Shown one piece after another: positions 37,900 to 46,937 of a DNA stretch of 64,000 bases (position 1 is the first letter of the stretch; each line of letters opens with the position of its first letter). This stretch comes from Gammaproteobacteria bacterium (GTDB lineage: Bacteria > Pseudomonadota > Gammaproteobacteria > Pseudomonadales > Pseudohongiellaceae), in assembly GCA_009922595.1 (NCBI GenBank), contig RFVC01000002.1:1-64000 (forward strand). Direction: 5' to 3'. Made by a program: the position numbers and the translations under genes. Below the pieces are notes generated by a model. It made no database searches. It saw only the letters and a program-made list of their open reading frames with translations, and was not told the origin of the DNA.

Positions 37900-38265
37900 A
37901 TGGCTCGAATTACCGTAGAAGACTGTCTTGCTAACGTAGAAAACCGCTTTGACCTGGTTATGATTGCCAGCAAACGTGCCCGCCAACTGCAAACCGGTGG
38001 GAAAGATTCCATGGTTGAGGAAGATAACGATAAGCCCACCGTGCTCGCGCTGCGCGAAATTGCTGAGGGTCTGGTGGATGACTCCATTTTGACTGAAATT
38101 CCCGAAGAGGATACCGTGGATCCTGCCGAGGCAATTGAAGGTGCACCAAAGAACGATATCTCCATTGAGGAAGCCATGGATGCGGTCATGGTTACCGAGT
38201 CAGAAGATGCTAATTCCGATGCGGGAGCCACTCCTGAAATCGACACTCCTGACGAAGATCAGTAA
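37900..38265 (+). CDS. rpoZ: RNA polymerase omega subunit
   Basis: The omega subunit (121 aa) binds the beta-prime subunit, helps RNA polymerase assembly and forms part of a ppGpp site. The start [20 protein letters not shown] is diagnostic. It is longer than E. coli omega (91 aa) because of an acidic C-terminal tail from about residue 65 (EEDTVDPAE and so on), which occurs in some other gammaproteobacteria. A strong terminator follows, so spoT must have its own promoter. Confidence 0.95.
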   Translation: MARITVEDCLANVENRFDLVMIASKRARQLQTGGKDSMVEEDNDKPTVLALREIAEGLVDDSILTEIPEEDTVDPAEAIEGAPKNDISIEEAMDAVMVTESEDANSDAGATPEIDTPDEDQ

Positions 38266-38270
38266 GTCCG

Positions 38271-38300
38271 ATAGCCGGCTCAATCAGCCGGCTATTTTCT
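38271..38300 (+). terminator. Intrinsic terminator after rpoZ
   Basis: A perfect 10-bp stem, ATAGCCGGCT (38271-38280) with AGCCGGCTAT (38286-38295), has a 5-nt loop and is followed by TTTTCT. Confidence 0.85.
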
Positions 38301-38445
38301 CTCCCTATATTTCTACTTTTCCTTCTTCCTTTTCTGGCATTCTTTCAATACCTTACCAAAATTCCACGTAAGCCATTGATATAAAGCTAGACTGCCTTTA
38401 TTTAAGCCAGCTGGTATAGTGCTAATCTGCTTTAGGACAACACCA

Positions 38446-40557
38446 ATGACGGCAATAGAAACATTTGCAGAAGATCTCACCGAATACATGGGCAGTGCCC
38501 AGGTAGACCTGGTGCGTCGTGCCTATTTCTATGCTGAGCAGGCCCATGATGGACAGTTCCGACGCAGCGGTGAAGAATATGTCACTCACCCGCTGGCCGT
38601 AGCCCGGATCCTGCAAGAAATGCACATGGACCATCAAAGCCTCATCGCGGCTATGCTTCATGATGTCATCGAAGACACCGGCATCACTCGGGAATCCATT
38701 GAATGTCAGTTTGGAGAAACAGTGGGCAACCTGGTGGAAGGCGTGAGCAAGCTGAACCAGATCAAATTTTCGACCCGCGCTGAAGCCCAGGCAGAAAACT
38801 TCCAGAAGATGGCTTTGGCGATGGCAAAAGATATTCGTGTCATCCTGGTGAAGCTAGCAGACCGCATGCATAACATGCGCACCCTGGATGTCCTCAGCCC
38901 AGAGAAACAGAAACGCATTGCTAGGGAAACGCTGGATATCTATGCGCCGATCGCCAATCGATTGGGCATGCATAACATACGCCTTGAATTTGAGGAACGC
39001 GGTTTCAAAGCACTGTACCCGTTGCGCGCCCAACGCATAGACGCCGCCGTAAAAAATGTCAGCGGCTACCGCAAGGAGCTCGTATCTCAGGTACAGGAAG
39101 CGCTCGAAGCCTGTCTCAAAAGGGAGAATATGCCGGGCCGTGTACTTGGGAGGGAAAAGCATCTCTACAGCATCTATAAAAAGATGAGAGAGAAGCGTCT
39201 TTCTTTCAGGGATATCACGGACGTTTTTGCCTTTCGCATCATTACTGATGATGTCGATACCTGTTACCGGATTCTTGGCGCCGTTCACAGCCTTTACAAG
39301 CCAGTACCAGGCAAATTCAAGGACTACATAGCCATTCCTAAGGTAAACGGCTACCAATCACTGCATACCACCCTTTTTGGCATGCACGGAGTGCCTATCG
39401 AAATCCAGATTCGTACAGAAGAGATGGACAAGATGGCCAGTAACGGCATCGCTGCGCACTGGTTGTACAAGTCCTCTGATGATGCCCCCAACCAGAGTCA
39501 TATCCGCGCGCGTCAATGGGTTCAGGATCTGCTGGAAATGCAGGAGCATGCCGGCAACTCGCTTGAATTCATCGAACACGTTAAGACTGACCTCTTCCCC
39601 GATGAGATCTATGTCTTTACTCCCAAGGGAGCGATCCTGGAATTACCAGCCGGCTCAACCCCGGTCGATTTTGCCTATGCCGTGCACACGGATGTAGGCA
39701 ACTCCTGTGTGGCCTGCCGTATCAACCGGCGCCTGGCCCCTTTAAGCCAAACCCTGCAGAGCGGGCAAACCGTGGAAATTATCGCATCGGGCAACCAGCC
39801 CAACCCAGCCTGGCTGGGCTTTGCAGTCACCGGCAAGGCGCGCAGTAATATCCGGCACTACCTGAAGAATCAGCGCCGCTCTGAAGCCATCGCTCTTGGC
39901 CGCCGCTTGCTAAACAAGACGCTTTCCAGTTTTGGCTACCACCTGTCGAATATTCCCAAAGAAAAAATTGGCGGGCTACTGGAGCAAACTGATTTTGATG
40001 TGCTGGATGATCTGCTTGAAGATATCGGCTTGGGCAACCGCATGGCCTATATCGTTGCCCGCCGCCTCATTCCTAGTGAAGGCAGAGAGGAGATGGATGA
40101 CAACGCGGATGAAAGCTCGATGGCAATCCGCGGCGCTGAAGGCATGCTGATGACGTTTGCCAAGTGCTGTCACCCGATACCCGGTGACACCATCGTGGGA
40201 TATATCAGTGCCGGCAGGGGAATGATCGTTCACCGCGAGACCTGCAACAATGTTGCTGAAATTCGCAACGACCCGAAGAAATATGTAAATCTGCGCTGGG
40301 ATCCAACTGTCGGCGGGGAATTTGCTGTAGAGCTTAGAGTAGAGCTGGAGCACCAGCGCGGCATAATCGCGACTCTTGCCAATGTCATCTCGGGGGCTGA
40401 AGCCAATATAGAGAAGATTGACACCTCCGACCGGGATGCGCAGTTCAGCATTGTCACCCTGACCATGACCGTCCGTAATCGTGTACACCTGGCAAAAGTA
40501 TTGAAAAAAGTAAGGATGCTCAAGCCGGTAACACGGGTTACCCGCGTGAAGCATTAG
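38446..40557 (+). CDS. spoT: Bifunctional (p)ppGpp synthetase/hydrolase SpoT
   Basis: SpoT (703 aa) sets ppGpp levels during starvation. In order: an HD hydrolase domain with MLHDVIEDTG near residue 75; a RelA-type synthetase domain (GRVLGREKHLYSIYKKM, YIAIPKVNGYQSLHTTL); a TGS domain around 385-445 (IYVFTPKGAILELPAGSTPVDFAY); a helical/zinc-type region with KCCHPIPGD; and a C-terminal ACT domain. The hydrolase motif is intact, so it is SpoT rather than RelA. Start 38446 (ATG) is preferred to a GTG at 38419 because it matches the family N-terminus. Length equals E. coli SpoT (702 aa). Confidence 0.96.
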   Translation: MTAIETFAEDLTEYMGSAQVDLVRRAYFYAEQAHDGQFRRSGEEYVTHPLAVARILQEMHMDHQSLIAAMLHDVIEDTGITRESIECQFGETVGNLVEGVSKLNQIKFSTRAEAQAENFQKMALAMAKDIRVILVKLADRMHNMRTLDVLSPEKQKRIARETLDIYAPIANRLGMHNIRLEFEERGFKALYPLRAQRIDAAVKNVSGYRKELVSQVQEALEACLKRENMPGRVLGREKHLYSIYKKMREKRLSFRDITDVFAFRIITDDVDTCYRILGAVHSLYKPVPGKFKDYIAIPKVNGYQSLHTTLFGMHGVPIEIQIRTEEMDKMASNGIAAHWLYKSSDDAPNQSHIRARQWVQDLLEMQEHAGNSLEFIEHVKTDLFPDEIYVFTPKGAILELPAGSTPVDFAYAVHTDVGNSCVACRINRRLAPLSQTLQSGQTVEIIASGNQPNPAWLGFAVTGKARSNIRHYLKNQRRSEAIALGRRLLNKTLSSFGYHLSNIPKEKIGGLLEQTDFDVLDDLLEDIGLGNRMAYIVARRLIPSEGREEMDDNADESSMAIRGAEGMLMTFAKCCHPIPGDTIVGYISAGRGMIVHRETCNNVAEIRNDPKKYVNLRWDPTVGGEFAVELRVELEHQRGIIATLANVISGAEANIEKIDTSDRDAQFSIVTLTMTVRNRVHLAKVLKKVRMLKPVTRVTRVKH

Positions 40558-40781
40558 CCGGCATAAATAATATCGTTTTCGTCGACTGAGTTTTCTACAT
40601 ATTATCAGCCACTTGGTTTAATCATGGCCTTATACCGGGTCGGTACATGCTTTTGACTAGCCGCCTACTCCATAAGATAGGGCAGGGTCGTCACATTTGT
40701 AATCGCATATTAACTGCCTGTACTGCGCTCAAAATGACTTGTAATATGGCCTGCCCAATTTGAATTTAGAGGGAGTTCACC

Positions 40782-42863
40782 GTGGTCAAGTCACGCAACG
40801 CAGTCACGTATTTTCTATTGGTTATCACGGCAATATATTGCCTTCAGAAGGCAGCGGCACTGCCGGCTCCCTCCCCGGCTTTTTCTAGTGATGTACTGGC
40901 AGCTCCGCCAAGCCTCAACTGGCTGTCCAATGGCGGAAACCTGGGCAACCAGCGCTACTCACCGTTAACACAGATAAACAAGGAAAATGTCGCCGGGATG
41001 AAGGCCGAGTGGCGGGTTCACCTGAACGGTTCAGGTAGCGGGCCCAATCACTCCGGTCAGGGCGAACCACTCTTTTACGATGGAACGCTTTTCGTTGGTA
41101 CCGGTGAAAATGATGTCTTTGCCATAGATATAGAAAGTGGTGAATTTCTCTGGACCTACCAGGCCAATCTTGACCCAGGCCGTGTGAACGTTTGCTGCGG
41201 CTGGGTTAGCCGTGGCCTGGGCATGGGTGAAGGCCAGATTTTTGTCGGCCAGCTGGATGCGAAGCTGGTTGCCCTTGACCAGGAAACCGGCCAGGTAAAC
41301 TGGGAGGTTCAGGCCGAGGACCCGCTGATGGGCTTCTCTATAACCTCTGCTCCCCTTTACTACAACGGTATGGTGATCACTGGTTTTGCCGGCGGGGAGC
41401 GCGCCATTCGCGGCCGAATCAAGGCCTATGACGCCACAGACGGGACCCTGCTCTGGACCTTCTATACCATTCCTGGCCCTGGCGATTTTGGTCATGAAAC
41501 CTGGCCGCAGGACAATGAAGCCTGGCGTTATGGCGGTGCGCCCATCTGGCAGACCCCCGCAGTCGATCCAGAGCTGGACATGATTTATTTCTCTACCGGC
41601 AATGCCGGGCCTGATCTCAACGGCAATGAGCGCGAAGGTGACAACCTCTTCACCGTGTCCATCGTGGCGCTTGATGCCTCGACCGGAGATTACCGCTGGC
41701 ACTTCCAGCAGGTGCATCATGATATCTGGGATTACGATTCGCCAAGTCCCGTCGTCCTCTTTGACGTAGAGAAAGACGGTGTCATGCGCAGGGGGCTGGC
41801 GGAGGCAAGCAAGTCAGGCTATCTCTATATTCTGGACCGTATCACCGGCCAGCCGTTGGTAGGAATTATCGAGACGGCAGTCCCTCAGAACGAACGCCAG
41901 AAAACCTCTCCGACCCAGCCTATCCCGGTGGGAGAGGATTTCATTCCCCATTTTATCGATATCGCCCCCGAGGGTTGGACACTGGTCAACCAAGGTCGGA
42001 CTTTCACTCCGTTCGATACAGACCCGGTGCTTTACAAGCCTTTGGCTGGCGTTAACTGGCCGCCAAAAGCCTACGACCGGGAAAACGGCTGGATCTATAT
42101 CTGCGCCAATGACCGTATTGGTGGTGCGGCCCAGGAGGCAGAAAACTCTGAGCCCACACATGACGCCACTTGGCTTGGCGGCGGGTTCAGGCTACCCAGT
42201 CTGCCATCCAGAGGGATTTATGCCGCCATGGATATAACTACCAATACTATCGCCTGGCGCCAGCAATGGGCCGGGGGGTGTTCTTCAGGCTCTATGGTTA
42301 CCGCCGGCGGCCTGGTTTTCCATGGCCGCAATGATGGCCGCTTTACCGCCATGGACAAAGACAATGGTGAAATGCTTTGGGAATACCAGACCGATGCGGG
42401 CGTAAACGGCAGCGCTGCGACCTTCATGCATGAAGGCGTACAGTACGTATCCGTCATTTCTGCCGGCACTATTTACTCAGCCGGAAGGCACGGGGACAGC
42501 ATCTGGCTCTTTTCCCTTGAAGGCGAAATAGAGCAGGAACAGGAACCCGTATCCACCACAGGCGGAATTGGCGCCGCCGCGACACCGATGGATCTTGAAC
42601 CTGTTTCTCCCCCACAGGATCGAGCACCTGACCTAGCCTCGGGGCGGTCAATTTTTAATTCTCTTTGCTCAGCCTGTCATGGACCCAATGGTGAAGGTGG
42701 AGAGGCCGGCGTGGAGTTTATTGGTAAAACCTATACACCAACAGACATCATGACTATTGCCAACTATGGCCGAAACACCATGCCGGCTTTTGGTTTTGCT
42801 TACACCACTGAACAGCTGCATGATGTGGCAGGCTATATCATCGAAGAGGTTCTGAAGGACTAG
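40782..42863 (+). CDS. PQQ-dependent quinohemoprotein dehydrogenase with C-terminal cytochrome c
   Basis: A 693-residue periplasmic dehydrogenase that oxidises alcohols (or similar substrates) with PQQ and passes electrons to its own haem. It begins with GTG preceded by GGGAG; residues 1-26 form a Sec signal. The eight-bladed propeller carries tryptophan-docking repeats, and C138-C139 (VNVCCGW) is the vicinal disulfide of quinoprotein alcohol dehydrogenases. The C-terminal cytochrome has CSACH at 629-633 and a Met ligand near 667 (NTMPAF). No PQQ synthesis genes are in the window. An aldehyde dehydrogenase 2.7 kb downstream could take its product, but recG lies between. Substrate unknown. Confidence 0.93.
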   Translation: MVKSRNAVTYFLLVITAIYCLQKAAALPAPSPAFSSDVLAAPPSLNWLSNGGNLGNQRYSPLTQINKENVAGMKAEWRVHLNGSGSGPNHSGQGEPLFYDGTLFVGTGENDVFAIDIESGEFLWTYQANLDPGRVNVCCGWVSRGLGMGEGQIFVGQLDAKLVALDQETGQVNWEVQAEDPLMGFSITSAPLYYNGMVITGFAGGERAIRGRIKAYDATDGTLLWTFYTIPGPGDFGHETWPQDNEAWRYGGAPIWQTPAVDPELDMIYFSTGNAGPDLNGNEREGDNLFTVSIVALDASTGDYRWHFQQVHHDIWDYDSPSPVVLFDVEKDGVMRRGLAEASKSGYLYILDRITGQPLVGIIETAVPQNERQKTSPTQPIPVGEDFIPHFIDIAPEGWTLVNQGRTFTPFDTDPVLYKPLAGVNWPPKAYDRENGWIYICANDRIGGAAQEAENSEPTHDATWLGGGFRLPSLPSRGIYAAMDITTNTIAWRQQWAGGCSSGSMVTAGGLVFHGRNDGRFTAMDKDNGEMLWEYQTDAGVNGSAATFMHEGVQYVSVISAGTIYSAGRHGDSIWLFSLEGEIEQEQEPVSTTGGIGAAATPMDLEPVSPPQDRAPDLASGRSIFNSLCSACHGPNGEGGEAGVEFIGKTYTPTDIMTIANYGRNTMPAFGFAYTTEQLHDVAGYIIEEVLKD

Positions 42864-43355
42864 AGGCAAGAGATATTTGATCTACCATGCTGTGTGTCAA
42901 GCAATTATGAGTAATTGACCCGTATGGAATTCAGTCAAATACCGGATTGTATTTCATGATTCGTTTTGAAGAACCCATTGCTTGGAAAAAAGTCAGCCGC
43001 GCATAGCATTGAAAGATAAAGGACCTTCAAAAAACTCGAGATTTCGAATTAAAACGGCAAATAGCACCTGCAGGGCCTTCCATATTTCAAATATTGCTTA
43101 GGGTTACGAGTACTATTTTAAAAAGAGCTCGCTAATTTGCCGAACTATGCGATGGGGTCAGCAGGAGAATTGAGATCACAGATCTATATTAGGTATGAAG
43201 ATCGGACATTGCAAAAAACTGATGGTCAGCGATGAATAAAGGAATTTGTAGAAATATCCAAAATACTCCACAAGCTGATTAAAGCTTTAAGTCTGAATAG
43301 TTATCCCTCTCCTCTTGTCTCTTGCCTCTGTTCTAGCGATAGCTAGAATGTCTTC
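42864..43355. other. Intergenic region before recG
   Basis: A gap of 492 bp, AT-rich, without a credible reading frame or a recognisable relic on either strand. Its only clear structure is a perfect inverted repeat next to the recG start (43331-43348). Confidence 0.55.
43331..43348. promoter_or_regulatory. Inverted repeat upstream of recG
   Basis: TTCTAGC (43331-43337), loop GATA, GCTAGAA (43342-43348): a perfect 7-bp inverted repeat ending 7 nt before the ATG of recG. It overlaps the ribosome-binding region, where no strong Shine-Dalgarno is seen. A hairpin or an operator is possible. Confidence 0.45.
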
Positions 43356-45458
43356 ATGAGTTCCATCACCGCTACCCCCTCTTTGGATCTAAGCACTCTC
43401 CCCGTCACCCAGTTGAAAGGCGTTGGTCCCAAGCTGGCTGAAAAACTTGCCGTCATTAATATTCACAGCGTCCTTGACCTGCTATTTCATCTGCCCTTTC
43501 GTTACCAGGACCGCACCCGTATTACCCCTATAGGCTCGCTTAAGCATGGCATGGAGGCCGTGATCGAGGGCGAGATCATGGGCAGTGCTATCGTTTTTAG
43601 CCGCCGGCGCAGCCTGTTGGTAAAGATTCAGGATGGCACCGGCATAACAAGCCTGCGTTTCTATAACTTCAGTGCCGCGCAGAAAAACAACTTGAAGGAC
43701 GGCGCGCGTATACGCTGCTTTGGAGAGGGGCGCTGGGGTAAAAGCGGTGTCGAACTTTACCACCCGGAATATGAGGTGCTGTCCGGCAGCGACAAGGCGC
43801 TTGCTGATCGGCTGACTCCGTTATATCCCGCGACTAAAGGACTACACCAAGCTCGGCTCCGCTCGCTAACAGAACAGGCACTGAGCATGCTCTGTAAATC
43901 GGGCTCTTTGCCAGACCTCCTGCCGAAGGCGTTGAGCCGCGAATTGAAATTTATTTCCCTAGAAGATGCGCTGGTTTACCTGCATCGCCCACCCGTGGAC
44001 GCTTCGCTCAGGGAGCTGGAAGAAGGTACTCATCCAGCACAGTCACGCCTGGCCTTTGAAGAACTGCTTGCCAATTACTTATGCCTGCGTCGGCTGCGGG
44101 AGCAGGCTGACCAGCATGCCGCAACGCCATTCCTCTCAGCCGGAGCGCTGCCCGGCAGGCTTCTGGCTTCTTTACCCTTTGCGCTTACCCTTGCTCAGAA
44201 ACGCGTTTCAGCAGAAATCAGTAGGGACATGGAAAAACCAACGCCCATGCTTCGCCTTGTCCAGGGAGACGTTGGCTCAGGTAAAACGCTCGTGGCGCTG
44301 ATGGCGGCCCTGCAAGTTGTTGAAAAAGGCTACCAGGCAGCCATCATGGCGCCGACTGAAATTCTTGCCGAACAGCATTACCTCAACATGGATGAGCTCC
44401 TTCAGCCATTCGGCATTTCCACCGTATTCCTGAGCGGAAAAATAAAAGGTAAACAGCGCAGCAAGGTGCTGATGGAAATGGCAAGCGGCCAGGCGCAGAT
44501 AGTCATTGGCACCCACGCCCTGTTTCAAGATGAAGTGTCATTCCATCAGCTTGGAATTGTGGTCGTGGATGAACAGCATCGCTTCGGGGTTCATCAACGT
44601 CTGGCCCTCAGAGAAAAGGGAAACAACGATTCAAAATATCCTCACCAGCTCATTATGACGGCGACGCCAATTCCCAGAACATTGACCATGAGCGCTTATG
44701 CCGATCTCGACTGCTCCATCATTGACGAACTACCACCCGGACGTACCCCAGTGAATACCATCCTTGCCGCAGACTCACGCCGAAGCGAAATTATTGAACG
44801 TATACGTGCAGCCTGCAGCGAGGGCAAGCAGGCCTACTGGGTGTGCACACTCATTGAGGAGTCCGAGGTCCTGCAATGCCAGGCGGCCGAAGCCACCTAT
44901 ACGGAACTGCAGGCCCTGCTGGCCGGCATCAACATCGGTCTCATACACGGACGTATGAAGCCAAGGGAAAAAGCAGAGGTAATGCAAACCTTCAAGAACG
45001 GAGATACGCAATTACTTGTTGCTACAACCGTGATTGAAGTCGGTGTAGACGTACCCAATGCCAGCTTGATGGTCATTGAAAATCCGGAGCGGCTGGGTCT
45101 GGCCCAGCTGCACCAATTAAGGGGTCGGGTTGGTCGCGGTAGCGAAGCCAGTCACTGCGTGCTGCTCTATAAATCTCCCTTGAGTGACATGGCAAAAGAA
45201 AGGCTGTCCATCATGCGCCAGAGTAATGACGGTTTCTATATCGCTGAGAAAGACCTGGAAATTCGTGGGCCGGGTGAGGTGCTGGGTACGCGCCAGACCG
45301 GACTCATAGAATTCAAACTGGCAGATCTTTTAAGAGACGCCCATCTGCAACCCCTGGTTAAACTCTGGGCAAAAAAAATCAAAACCGATAATCCTGAGTT
45401 TATTGAGCCGTTGATCAATCGCTGGCTGGCAGGGTCTGAACAGTATGGCCATGTCTAG
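43356..45458 (+). CDS. recG: ATP-dependent DNA helicase RecG
   Basis: RecG (700 aa) remodels stalled forks and Holliday junctions by branch migration. An N-terminal wedge domain has an OB fold (about 60-145). The helicase core carries Walker A GDVGSGKT at 304-311, DEQHRFGV (DEAD-box type motif II), TATPIPRTL (III) and the QLRGRVGRG motif VI. The C-terminal TRG region contains RGPGEVLGTRQTG. Length is close to E. coli RecG (693 aa). Its place after spoT, here separated by the PQQ dehydrogenase, echoes the spoT-recG neighbourhood of many gammaproteobacteria. Confidence 0.96.
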   Translation: MSSITATPSLDLSTLPVTQLKGVGPKLAEKLAVINIHSVLDLLFHLPFRYQDRTRITPIGSLKHGMEAVIEGEIMGSAIVFSRRRSLLVKIQDGTGITSLRFYNFSAAQKNNLKDGARIRCFGEGRWGKSGVELYHPEYEVLSGSDKALADRLTPLYPATKGLHQARLRSLTEQALSMLCKSGSLPDLLPKALSRELKFISLEDALVYLHRPPVDASLRELEEGTHPAQSRLAFEELLANYLCLRRLREQADQHAATPFLSAGALPGRLLASLPFALTLAQKRVSAEISRDMEKPTPMLRLVQGDVGSGKTLVALMAALQVVEKGYQAAIMAPTEILAEQHYLNMDELLQPFGISTVFLSGKIKGKQRSKVLMEMASGQAQIVIGTHALFQDEVSFHQLGIVVVDEQHRFGVHQRLALREKGNNDSKYPHQLIMTATPIPRTLTMSAYADLDCSIIDELPPGRTPVNTILAADSRRSEIIERIRAACSEGKQAYWVCTLIEESEVLQCQAAEATYTELQALLAGINIGLIHGRMKPREKAEVMQTFKNGDTQLLVATTVIEVGVDVPNASLMVIENPERLGLAQLHQLRGRVGRGSEASHCVLLYKSPLSDMAKERLSIMRQSNDGFYIAEKDLEIRGPGEVLGTRQTGLIEFKLADLLRDAHLQPLVKLWAKKIKTDNPEFIEPLINRWLAGSEQYGHV

Positions 45459-45588
45459 TCTTCACGACCCACTATTTCTTCAGTAGGAACGGCGGCTGCG
45501 ACCACCCCCTGGGCCTTATACTCACTTGCGTCTGCTGCTGTTTCCTTGCATAGTCTGGTCCCTTAGTTAAATGTAAAGAGGAATTCCA

Positions 45589-46917
45589 ATGTCCAGCTCA
45601 CTCTCCGACATGAAACGTATTTTTGATCTTCAGCAGCAGCACCAGTGGAACATGAAGGCATCCTCTGCCGATGAGCGCAAAACTCTCCTTTCCCAGCTGC
45701 GAGATGCAGTGAAGGCGCATGGCGATGAGATTATCGAAGCTGTAAAAAAAGATACCCGCAAGCCAGAAATGGAGGTTGGTATAACTGAGGTGGGAAACGT
45801 GGTGGCCAATATCGACCGCAATATCAATAACCTCGACGAATGGATGCGGCCGTTGGATGTTCCATCATCACTGGACCCTGATGACAGCGCGCAGATTCTC
45901 TATGAGGCGCGTGGCGTTTGCCTCATCCTCGGCCCCTGGAATTTTCCGCTAGGGCTGGTATTCGGCCCCCTCGCTGCAGCCGTTGCTGCAGGCAACTGCT
46001 GCATGGTCAAGCTCACTGACCTGTGCCCTGCAACAGCAAGCGTAGCCGGTAAAATCATCAGCGAGGTGTTTGACGAGAAGGAAGTTGCCCTGTTCGAGGG
46101 CGAGGTGGATGTTGCCACCGCATTGCTTGAGCTACCGTTTAACCATATTTTCTTCACTGGCAGCACGCGGGTCGGCAAGTTGGTGATGGCCGCCGCCGCC
46201 AAAAACTTGGCTACTGTCACGCTCGAGCTGGGCGGAAAATCGCCGGTCATTATTGATGATGGCGCTGATGTTGAAAAAATCGCCGGCGACCTTGCAGGTG
46301 CCAAGCAGTTCAACGGCGGGCAGGCGTGTATCTGCCCCGACTATGTATTCGTTAAGGAAAGCCAGAAAGAGACCCTAGTGAATACCTTCAGGGAAAAGGT
46401 AAAGGAAAACCTTTATGACGAAGACGGCAATATCAAGAAGGAAAATATTGCCCAGATTGTCAATCCGCAAAATTTTGCCCGCGTTAAAGGACTTTTTGAG
46501 GATGCGGTAGCTAAGGGCGCCTGCGTGGCCGTTGGCGGCAAACTCGAGGAAGGCGACCTGACTGTACACCCGACCATGCTTACCGATGTGACTCCGGACA
46601 TGGCGATTCTGCAGGAAGAAATCTTTGGCCCGGTTCTTCCTGTCATGACCTACGATGACCTTGATGAAGCCATCGAATATATCGAGAGGCACGACAAGCC
46701 ACTGGCCCTGTACGTGTATTCCCCCGACCAGAACAACATAGACAGGGTATTGAAGCGCACCTCATCAGGAGGCGTCACCGTGAATGGCGTCTTCTCCCAT
46801 TACCTGGAAAACAATCTCCCGTTTGGAGGCGTGAATGGCAGCGGCATGGGGAGCTATCACGGGCATTTTGGCTTCAAGGCTTTTTCTCACGAGCGGGCTG
46901 TCTACCGTCACAACTGA
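45589..46917 (+). CDS. Aldehyde dehydrogenase, class 3-like (coniferyl-aldehyde-dehydrogenase-like)
   Basis: A 442-residue NAD(P)-dependent aldehyde dehydrogenase. Catalytic residues visible are N118 (PWNFP), E213 (LELGGKSP) and C247 (GGQACICPDY). The length near 440 and the short N-terminus put it with class 3 and coniferyl-type enzymes rather than the 500-residue class 1/2. A feature is KLTD at 141-144, where most members have KPSE; the cofactor-binding lysine is kept. GAGGAATTCC precedes the ATG. It may oxidise aldehydes made by the PQQ dehydrogenase, but that link is inference. Confidence 0.92.
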   Translation: MSSSLSDMKRIFDLQQQHQWNMKASSADERKTLLSQLRDAVKAHGDEIIEAVKKDTRKPEMEVGITEVGNVVANIDRNINNLDEWMRPLDVPSSLDPDDSAQILYEARGVCLILGPWNFPLGLVFGPLAAAVAAGNCCMVKLTDLCPATASVAGKIISEVFDEKEVALFEGEVDVATALLELPFNHIFFTGSTRVGKLVMAAAAKNLATVTLELGGKSPVIIDDGADVEKIAGDLAGAKQFNGGQACICPDYVFVKESQKETLVNTFREKVKENLYDEDGNIKKENIAQIVNPQNFARVKGLFEDAVAKGACVAVGGKLEEGDLTVHPTMLTDVTPDMAILQEEIFGPVLPVMTYDDLDEAIEYIERHDKPLALYVYSPDQNNIDRVLKRTSSGGVTVNGVFSHYLENNLPFGGVNGSGMGSYHGHFGFKAFSHERAVYRHN

Positions 46918-46937
46918 TTAAAGGGCTGTAGCGGTGG

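Noticed and set aside
42864-43355. Possible gene relic in the gap before recG
   Set aside because: Reading both strands gave no similarity to any protein I know, unlike the gaps around coaBC.
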